Below are positions 1 through 5,369 of a stretch of 5,369 nucleotides of DNA, piece by piece (within the stretch, counting starts at the first letter, position 1; each line of letters starts with the position of its first letter). The notes under the pieces are model-generated. The model saw nothing but the letters and a program-made list of their open reading frames with translations. It did not search any database and was not told the origin of the DNA. This DNA comes from Bacteroidales bacterium (GTDB lineage: Bacteria; Bacteroidota; Bacteroidia; Bacteroidales; 4484-276), in the NCBI GenBank assembly GCA_018400545.1, contig JAGYLT010000182.1:1-5369 (forward strand), read 5' to 3'. The position numbers were made by a program, and so were the translations under genes.

Positions 1-17
1 GTTGGGCAGTTTAATTT

Positions 18-57
18 TTTGTAATTTACTTGCAATAAGTTATTTTTGAAAACGGAT
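18..57 (+). promoter_or_regulatory. Bacteroidota-type sigma promoter for the glycoside hydrolase gene
   Basis: A TTTG at 18-21 is followed after 19 nt by TATTTTTG at 41-48. This fits the known Bacteroidota housekeeping consensus (TTTG at -33, 19-21 nt, TAnnTTTG at -7) in both elements and in spacing. Transcription would then begin at roughly 54-57, giving a leader of about 40 nt before the ATG at 98. The surrounding bases are AT-rich. No operator or riboswitch fold is apparent between the promoter and the start. The start site itself is inferred from the consensus, not seen. Confidence 0.62.
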
Positions 58-84
58 AATTGCTGTGGCCTGATTTTTGAAAAC
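42..84 (+). repeat. 12-bp direct repeat in the leader
   Basis: The 12-mer ATTTTTGAAAAC occurs at 42-53 and again at 73-84, 31 bp apart start to start, close to three helical turns. The first copy overlaps the -7 element of the predicted promoter; the second lies in the predicted 5' leader. The second copy resembles a -7 box (GATTTTTG, one mismatch) but has no TTTG 19-21 nt upstream. It could be a chance AT-rich repeat, a duplicated promoter piece, or a pair of protein-binding half-sites; the sequence alone does not decide. Confidence 0.5.
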
Positions 85-97
85 AGCGCACCACTTT

Positions 98-3000
98 ATG
101 CTTAGATATTTGAAACATATCGCATTATTATGGGGTATCTTCTTCGTGATGATATCCGGATTTGTTTATGCAAATCCCCAAATTCATACCATTACACCGA
201 ATACGGAAAACGTTGAACTATTCACAAAATTCGAGCTCAGGGTTACTTTGTCGGCCACCTATTCGAATCCCTACGATTACAACCAGGTAAGGCTGAAAGG
301 CTATTTTACCTCGCCTTCAGGAGAGCAAACCATTTGGGACGGATTTTATATGCAGGACTACGAGATGACCCAGCCTGATGTGCTTGTTCCTTCCGGCCCG
401 CCGCAATGGCGCATCCGTTTTTCGCCGGATGAAACAGGCACCTGGACTTATTTTGTGCGGATTTGGGATGAAACGGGATTTGAGCATTCCGAAAACCTGC
501 AATTTACCTGCACGCCCTCCAACAGAAAAGGTTTTGTTTCGCGTAACGGAAACCGGATGGTGCATCAAAACGGGGTAACTTTTTTAGGTATTGGCACCAA
601 TATGGCCTGGCAGGACTGGTCAACAGGATTTACGGATTATGAAGACTGGCTGGATGAGCTTGCAGAAAACGGTGGAAACTTCACAAAACTTACTATGGCT
701 CCCTGGAATTTTGAAATAGAATGGAAACAAACCGGAGTGGGGCAGTATGATGAACGCCAAAACCGCGCCTGGACCCTCGACTGGGTGATGGATATGCTCA
801 TGGAACATGAAATTTACTGCCAGCTCAACCCGATGATTCATGCTGAATTGCGGGTTGGTATGAAATGGCATGATAATCCATACAGTGACCAGAATGGAGG
901 GCCCTGCCATGAGCCGCAAAACTTTTTCGTAAATACCGAAGCCATCAGGCTATATAAACAAAAATTAAGATATATCAATGCAAGGTGGGGGTATTCTCCG
1001 CAGGTAATTTCTTGGGAGCAACTTTCAGAAGCTGATAACACCGGGCTGTATTCGTCTTTTTATGATCAAACATTGCTTTGGTCGAATATCATGACAGAAT
1101 ATATGGGCGAGGTGGATAGATATAATCGTCCGTGCTCAAACGGATATGCCATTCCACAGCATGATCCAGGCTACTGGGGCAATCCACAAACCGGGTTCAC
1201 CCAATTGCATGTATATGACTTTATTCCCGATCTTGAAATGAAGATTTATAATTTCTCCAGGAATTATATGGAAACCTGGAATAAGCCTTTTCTTACCGGA
1301 GAATTTGCGCTTGGGCACGATCCTTCCGAAATTTATCAATACGACCCCGATGGCATCGCATTTCACAATACCGTTTGGTCCTCTATGTTTTCGGGCTCTT
1401 TTGGCACTGCCATGTCGTGGTGGTGGGACAATTATTTATACCCCAATGATTTGTATGATCACTTAAAAGCAGTTTCGGATTTCAGGGGAACCATTGACAA
1501 GGATATTTCCCAACTCGAACCCGCTGTTTTACTATCAACTTCAGCCGATTACGATATGCTGGAAATTGATCCTGATTATAACAATGATGGTGGTAAAGCG
1601 CCGGAAAACTATTTCCATTTTGAGCCCAGCGGACTGCTTTCTCCAACGGAACTTTACCTCGGAGAGTATCTTTACGGATCATTTTACAATACCCGGCGAA
1701 ACCCTCCGACCTTTAAGGTGAATTACACGCAGGACGGGGAGTTTAAGGTTAAAGTTGGCAATCTGGCCCTGTTTTCAAAGCTGCGGATCAGGCTTAATGG
1801 CAATACCATTTTTAACCAGAATGTTTCTACCAATTCTTTATACAGCGTGTTTATTCCTGCAGGGGAGCATGAGATTAAGGTTGATAATTCTTCAACAGGA
1901 GCCATGAAAATCAACGAATATGAGTTTCATGAATATGCGCCTACCCTGCGGACTTTTGTTTTTAAGGATGAAGAATATGCTGCTGGCTGGATGCAAAACC
2001 GGCGTTACAACTGGCATTACCTTAACTACAATGGGATTCCGGGGCCGGTTGAGGATGGGAAAATCTATCCGGGTTTCGAAACCAATGGCACTTATGAAAT
2101 AGCATGGTATAATCAGGATGCACAACTGGATTCTATGCAAACAATTATTTTCACAGGTGATGAAATGGTAATCGATGCCCCGGATATATTATGGGACGGC
2201 GCTTTTGAGATAACATTTATTGCGCCGGTTCAACACGCTTTTTCTGCCGACCCTGTTTCAGGATACCTGCCATTGGCCGTTCAGTTTACGGATGAATCTA
2301 CCGTATTTGGCACACAGATCGACGAATGGTACTGGGATTTTGGAGACGGCAACACCTCCACAAGTCAGAATCCACAACACATTTACCAGCAGGAGGGGGT
2401 GTATTCCGTTAGCCTTGAAATCGTTGCAGACGGTTACTCAATCACTTTGGCAAAGGAGAATCTAATTGAAGTAATTCAGCCGCTCGTCGCCGATTTCACA
2501 TCGGATACGACCATTGCCGTACCCAATGAATCCATACAATTTTATGATCTTTCACTTGGAGATCCAAATAGCTGGATGTGGTCATTTGGAGATAATACAC
2601 TGAGTTTTGCACGAAATCCCCAACACCTTTTTGAAGACCCCGGATTGTATTCGATTTCGCTTTTGGTGCAAAATCAAAATGGCAGCGATATCGTAACCAA
2701 ATCCAATTACATTCAGATTATTCTGCCCCTGGCAACCGCTTTTTCTGTTGACAAGGGAGTTTCAACAGTTGGAGGTGAAATCCAGTTTATCGATAACAGC
2801 ACGGGTAACCCCGATTGGTGGCACTGGGATTTTGGGGATGGCACCGTCAGCAATCAACAAAACCCTGCAAAAGCATACACCTATTCCGGGAATTTTTCGG
2901 TGAACCTGGTGTCAGGGAACCAATTCTTTCAGGATTCTTTATTCATGGAAGACCTGATCACCATCCTGGAACCTTTGGATGCGGATTTTTTTGCACAGCC

Positions 3001-4450
3001 TTTGTCCGTTTGGCAGGGTGATGAAGTACAATTCTCTGACCTCTCAAGCGGAAATCCCGATACCTGGTACTGGGAATTTGGTGATGGAAATCATGCTGCC
3101 GTGCAGCACCCCGGCCATGTTTACACAAACGGAGGCTTTTATTCGGTAAGCCTTGTGATTTCGGATACGCTTCAGGCCGATTCGATAGTTAAGGAGAATT
3201 ATATTCATGTTCGTGATACGCTGGATGCGGATTTTGTTGCTGACACAACTGTTATCACCAAAGGTGAAAAGGTATATTTCAATGATGTGTCCAAAGGTGA
3301 TCCTGAAAGCTGGTTTTGGCTATTTGGTGATGGCTTTGCCTCCTCGCTGCAAAATCCTGCCCACAGGTTTAAATTCGCCAGTGATTTTACCGTAACCCTC
3401 CAGGTATCGCGTAACGACAGTACAGATGTGGAAATAAAATCGGAGTTCATTAAGGTTCTCCCGCATCTTGTGGCCGGTTTTGCGGTTGATACGATTTATG
3501 CAATTCCCGGAGAAATGATTCACTTTACCGATAAAAGCACCGGCAATCCGGATGCCTGGATATGGGATTTTGGTGATGCAACCGTCGGGACTGGCCAAAA
3601 CCCGGTAAAATCATACGCATATCCCGGGAGCTACAGCGTTACATTGATGGCATCAAACGACTGGCTTTCGGATACTTTAGTCAAAGAAAATCTGATCCAT
3701 ATCATCGAGCCACTGGAGGCCGGTTTTTCCTTAAACCCCTATGAGGGAAAGATCGGCGAGGAAATAGCATTTATTGATCAGACAACAGGATTTCCTGACC
3801 ACTGGGAATGGTGGTTTGGAAATGGTGATACGGCTTACGTCCAAAATCCGGCAACTGTTTATTATGAACCCGGGTTTTATGATGTTTCACTAATTGCCGG
3901 AAATGAATTCTTTTCAGATACGCTTGTGCTTGATGATGTGCTGCACATCGAACCGCCTTATTATAGTCAGGACATCCCGATTAGTGAAGGATGGAGCGGA
4001 ATCTCAACATATGTGCAACCGGTGTTCTCGGATGTAACTGAAATTTTCGCCCCCATGTTGGAATCCCTGTCTTATGCCATGAACCAGCAGGGTATCTACA
4101 TACCGGATTTGGGCATCAATACCATCCAGTTTTGGGATGTGTCGCAGGGTATGATTGTGTACACCATTCAGCCGGATACGTTAACCATAGCCGGCTATAG
4201 TGTGGTGGACAATGAAATGTCGCTGCCTGCCGGTTGGTCATTTCTGCCGGTAATCAGTCCGTGTGCGCATCAAACCGATCAATTGAAATCGGTTGTAGGC
4301 GAGAATCTTAAGGTGATAAAGGAGATCGGGGGTAACAAAGTTTACTGGCCCGAAATGTTTATCGAAACCCTCAATATCATCCGCCCGGGTGAAATGTATT
4401 TGATTTACATGGAATCAGAAAAGGATTTCACTTTTCCTGCCTGCGATTGA
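98..4450 (+). CDS. Secreted multi-modular DUF5060/GH5-like (clan GH-A) glycoside hydrolase with seven PKD domains
   Basis: This 1450-residue protein is probably an extracytoplasmic polysaccharide hydrolase; the substrate is not determinable. Residues 1-25 are a signal peptide (R3/K6, hydrophobic 8-23, cleavage after VYA) with no lipobox cysteine. Residues about 28-145 match DUF5060, a beta-sandwich typically preceding GH-A barrels. Residues about 147-470 form the TIM barrel: predicted acid/base E311 in WEQLSEAD, H371 and Y373 in QLHVY, nucleophile E402 in FLTGEFALG, and aromatic SWWWDN at 440-445. The usual Asn before the acid/base is Ser310. Residues about 539-614 look like a carbohydrate-binding-type sandwich, and 617-709 like the C-terminal sandwich found after such barrels (GWMQNRRYNW, NGTYEIAWY). 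Seven PKD units span 711-1287, followed by a duplicated module at 1288-1450. ATG 98 is preferred to TTG 77 because it sits directly at the signal peptide and the TTG lies in a leader repeat. No Shine-Dalgarno sequence is present, as is usual in this phylum. The gene appears intact. Function as a hydrolase is confident; the exact GH family is not. Confidence 0.9.
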   Translation: MLRYLKHIALLWGIFFVMISGFVYANPQIHTITPNTENVELFTKFELRVTLSATYSNPYDYNQVRLKGYFTSPSGEQTIWDGFYMQDYEMTQPDVLVPSGPPQWRIRFSPDETGTWTYFVRIWDETGFEHSENLQFTCTPSNRKGFVSRNGNRMVHQNGVTFLGIGTNMAWQDWSTGFTDYEDWLDELAENGGNFTKLTMAPWNFEIEWKQTGVGQYDERQNRAWTLDWVMDMLMEHEIYCQLNPMIHAELRVGMKWHDNPYSDQNGGPCHEPQNFFVNTEAIRLYKQKLRYINARWGYSPQVISWEQLSEADNTGLYSSFYDQTLLWSNIMTEYMGEVDRYNRPCSNGYAIPQHDPGYWGNPQTGFTQLHVYDFIPDLEMKIYNFSRNYMETWNKPFLTGEFALGHDPSEIYQYDPDGIAFHNTVWSSMFSGSFGTAMSWWWDNYLYPNDLYDHLKAVSDFRGTIDKDISQLEPAVLLSTSADYDMLEIDPDYNNDGGKAPENYFHFEPSGLLSPTELYLGEYLYGSFYNTRRNPPTFKVNYTQDGEFKVKVGNLALFSKLRIRLNGNTIFNQNVSTNSLYSVFIPAGEHEIKVDNSSTGAMKINEYEFHEYAPTLRTFVFKDEEYAAGWMQNRRYNWHYLNYNGIPGPVEDGKIYPGFETNGTYEIAWYNQDAQLDSMQTIIFTGDEMVIDAPDILWDGAFEITFIAPVQHAFSADPVSGYLPLAVQFTDESTVFGTQIDEWYWDFGDGNTSTSQNPQHIYQQEGVYSVSLEIVADGYSITLAKENLIEVIQPLVADFTSDTTIAVPNESIQFYDLSLGDPNSWMWSFGDNTLSFARNPQHLFEDPGLYSISLLVQNQNGSDIVTKSNYIQIILPLATAFSVDKGVSTVGGEIQFIDNSTGNPDWWHWDFGDGTVSNQQNPAKAYTYSGNFSVNLVSGNQFFQDSLFMEDLITILEPLDADFFAQPLSVWQGDEVQFSDLSSGNPDTWYWEFGDGNHAAVQHPGHVYTNGGFYSVSLVISDTLQADSIVKENYIHVRDTLDADFVADTTVITKGEKVYFNDVSKGDPESWFWLFGDGFASSLQNPAHRFKFASDFTVTLQVSRNDSTDVEIKSEFIKVLPHLVAGFAVDTIYAIPGEMIHFTDKSTGNPDAWIWDFGDATVGTGQNPVKSYAYPGSYSVTLMASNDWLSDTLVKENLIHIIEPLEAGFSLNPYEGKIGEEIAFIDQTTGFPDHWEWWFGNGDTAYVQNPATVYYEPGFYDVSLIAGNEFFSDTLVLDDVLHIEPPYYSQDIPISEGWSGISTYVQPVFSDVTEIFAPMLESLSYAMNQQGIYIPDLGINTIQFWDVSQGMIVYTIQPDTLTIAGYSVVDNEMSLPAGWSFLPVISPCAHQTDQLKSVVGENLKVIKEIGGNKVYWPEMFIETLNIIRPGEMYLIYMESEKDFTFPACD
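2228..3958 (+). repeat. Array of seven PKD-domain repeats inside the glycoside hydrolase gene
   Basis: Seven consecutive PKD (polycystic kidney disease) Ig-like units cover residues 711-1287. Unit starts are at residues 711, 796, 878, 960, 1042, 1124 and 1206. Units 2-7 are each exactly 82 residues (246 bp); unit 1 is 85 because of a three-residue insertion before its core Trp. Each carries the PKD signature WxWxFGDG or a variant: FGDN in unit 2, FGDA in unit 6, FGNG in unit 7. An NP(x)n-Y/F-x-G-x-(Y/F)-x-V-(S/T)-L segment follows, and most units end in an E-N-(L/Y)-I-like strand. PKD units in secreted polysaccharide hydrolases usually act as spacers or aid substrate contact. DNA identity between units is modest, so the array is old. 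Confidence 0.93.
3959..4447 (+). repeat. C-terminal module built from two diverged ~60-residue copies
   Basis: Residues 1288-1450 contain an internal duplication. Copy A is at 1298-1357 (bases 3989-4168) and copy B at 1379-1438 (bases 4232-4411). Shared landmarks in order are GWS at the start, Y(I/W)P about residue 37-40, I-x-T-(I/L) just after, and a G-(x)-M-x-(V/L)-I/Y strand at the end. I recall similar paired GW...YWP...INT...GY units at the C-termini of other secreted Bacteroidota proteins, but I cannot name a database family. Two cysteines, C1389 and penultimate C1449, flank copy B and could form a disulfide. No type IX sorting-domain pattern is evident. Confidence 0.6.
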
Positions 4451-4451
4451 T

Positions 4452-4459
4452 TAATTTTG
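4452..4459 (+). promoter_or_regulatory. Possible -7 element for folC in the intergenic gap
   Basis: TAATTTTG, two bases after the hydrolase stop codon, matches the Bacteroidota -7 consensus TAnnTTTG exactly. The upstream -33 box is poor: the nearest candidates are TTTC at 4426-4429 (22-nt gap) and TTTT at 4432-4435 (16-nt gap). If used, it would start transcription around 4465-4468, leaving a leader of under 20 nt before the folC ATG. An 8-mer with two free positions can occur by chance in AT-rich DNA, so this is tentative; read-through from the upstream gene is the alternative. Confidence 0.3.
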
Positions 4460-4482
4460 CCCGCTCTCATCAACGCTGGCTT

Positions 4483-5369
4483 ATGAACTATTCCGAAACG
4501 CTTCATTATCTTTTCAATCGTTTGCCGATGTATCAGCGGGTTGGCAGTGCCGCCTACAAAGCTGATCTGAAAAATACCCTTCTCATGTGCAGGTTGCTGG
4601 ACAACCCGGAGCGAAAGTTCAAAACAATACATGTGGCAGGAACCAACGGAAAAGGTTCTGTTTCTAATATGCTGGCTTCGGTAATGCAGGAAGCAGGCTA
4701 CAAAACCGGGCTTTATACCTCCCCGCATTTTATCGATTTCAGGGAGCGCATCAGGATTAATGGTGAAATGATATCTGAATTGTGGGTGGTAGATTTTATT
4801 GCAAAATGGAGGGCTGATCTTGAAGCCATCGATCTCTCATTTTTTGAAATGACCGTGGGCATGGCATTCCAGTATTTTGCTGAGGAAATGGTGGATGTAG
4901 CTATAATTGAAGTGGGGTTGGGAGGCAGGCTGGATTCCACCAATGTGATTAAACCTGAAGTTTCGGTAATTACCAATATCGGTTTCGACCACATGCGTTT
5001 TTTGGGAAATAGCCTGCCGGAGATTGCCGCCGAAAAAGCAGGGATTATCAAGCCAAATGTTCCGGTAGTAATTGGTGAAACACAAGAGGAGTCTGAAGAT
5101 GTTTTTGAAAACAAAGCTTCCGAAATGAAATCTCCACTCACTTTTGCCGATCAAAACTGGAAACTAACGGAAAAGGAACCTGAAAGGATGCTCCATGTTG
5201 TTCGGAATGAAGATGCCCTTTTTGAAATCGACTTCCCCTTAAAAGGAACTTACCAAAAGAAAAATCTCGCTACCGTGCTCGGGGCACTGCATGTTTTAAA
5301 CCGTTCTCAATTTGAAATTTCGGATAAAGCCATCCAAAGCGGGATAAAAAATATTTTTCAAAATACAGG
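4483..5369 (+). CDS. folC: Bifunctional dihydrofolate synthase / folylpolyglutamate synthase, N-terminal 295 codons (partial)
   Basis: FolC ligates glutamate to dihydropteroate and then extends the gamma-glutamyl tail of folates, using ATP in the cytoplasm; it belongs to the Mur ligase family. The part seen is most of the N-terminal ATPase domain. The P-loop HVAGTNGKGS is at residues 50-59, TSPH at 79-82 and RERIRING at 87-94. FFEMT at 120-124 holds a likely metal-binding Glu122. The second FolC signature, EVGLGGRLDSTN, is at 143-154, ITNIGFDH (163-170) ends in a likely metal-ligand His, and EKAGIIK (184-190) holds the lysine carbamylated in FolC structures. GTYQKKNL follows at 255-262. The window ends two bases into codon 296 (GG-, glycine), before the C-terminal domain; FolC is usually about 420-430 residues, so about 70 per cent is present. 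ATG 4483 fits the usual N-terminus (NYxETLxYLFxxLPMYQR). An in-frame TTG at 4447 overlaps the previous stop and is unlikely. There is no Shine-Dalgarno sequence. The gap to the upstream gene is 32 bp. Confidence 0.96.
   Translation, partial: MNYSETLHYLFNRLPMYQRVGSAAYKADLKNTLLMCRLLDNPERKFKTIHVAGTNGKGSVSNMLASVMQEAGYKTGLYTSPHFIDFRERIRINGEMISELWVVDFIAKWRADLEAIDLSFFEMTVGMAFQYFAEEMVDVAIIEVGLGGRLDSTNVIKPEVSVITNIGFDHMRFLGNSLPEIAAEKAGIIKPNVPVVIGETQEESEDVFENKASEMKSPLTFADQNWKLTEKEPERMLHVVRNEDALFEIDFPLKGTYQKKNLATVLGALHVLNRSQFEISDKAIQSGIKNIFQNT

Noticed and set aside
77..97. In-frame TTG at 77 as the start of the hydrolase, adding seven residues
   Set aside because: It lies inside the second copy of the leader repeat. 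The ATG at 98 gives a compact, standard signal peptide directly.
98..172. Lipoprotein signal peptide
   Set aside because: There is no cysteine near the cleavage site; the ending VYA before Asn-Pro fits signal peptidase I.
317..3598. Short open frames on both strands inside the hydrolase gene
   Set aside because: All overlap a continuous, domain-rich forward frame. None has a recognisable product or start context of its own.
2228..3958. Regular 246-bp spacing as a DNA-level satellite or CRISPR-like array
   Set aside because: Nucleotide identity between units is low and the periodicity is explained by PKD protein domains.
4255..4447. Type IX secretion C-terminal sorting domain
   Set aside because: The usual YPNP-like start and terminal basic strand pattern are missing; the region is better explained as the second copy of a duplicated module.
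4451..4482. Intrinsic terminator after the hydrolase gene
   Set aside because: No GC-rich inverted repeat followed by a T-run can be drawn in these 32 bases.
4405..5154. Reverse-strand open frames at 4405-4728, 4713-5141 and 4837-5154
   Set aside because: They lie opposite folC, whose forward frame carries all the family motifs. Their translations show no recognisable domain, so they are shadows.

Overview
The window looks like a piece of a Bacteroidota chromosome. Three observations support this: a Bacteroidota-type promoter (TTTG, 19-nt gap, TAnnTTTG) at its left edge, no Shine-Dalgarno sequence before either start codon, and a secreted glycoside hydrolase with a domain order (DUF5060, GH-A barrel, beta-sandwiches, many PKD units) often seen in polysaccharide-degrading Bacteroidota. 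The folC at the right edge also reads like a Bacteroidota FolC. I cannot place it below phylum level with confidence; a free-living or marine/sediment polymer degrader is an inference.

Layout: bases 1-97 hold a promoter and a short leader containing a 12-bp direct repeat. Bases 98-4450 are one very long gene for a secreted, about 1450-residue, multi-modular carbohydrate-active enzyme. In order it has a signal peptide, a DUF5060 beta-sandwich, a GH5-like (clan GH-A) TIM barrel with recognisable acid/base and nucleophile glutamates, two ancillary beta-sandwich regions, seven PKD units (six of exactly 82 residues), and a C-terminal module made of two diverged copies of a roughly 60-residue unit. 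After a 32-bp gap, bases 4483-5369 are the first 295 codons of folC (dihydrofolate/folylpolyglutamate synthase), which runs off the window.

The two genes share a strand and a short gap but have no evident functional link: one acts outside the cytoplasm on polysaccharide, the other is cytoplasmic folate housekeeping. No SusC/SusD pair, regulator or transporter is visible, so the enzyme is not seen inside a polysaccharide utilisation locus here. No RNA gene, mobile element, CRISPR array or clear terminator was found. The points most worth a second look are the Asn-to-Ser change before the predicted acid/base glutamate, the rigid 82-residue PKD register, and the C-terminal duplicated module in a protein with no recognisable type IX secretion sorting domain. 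I see no convincing evidence of a wholly new system.
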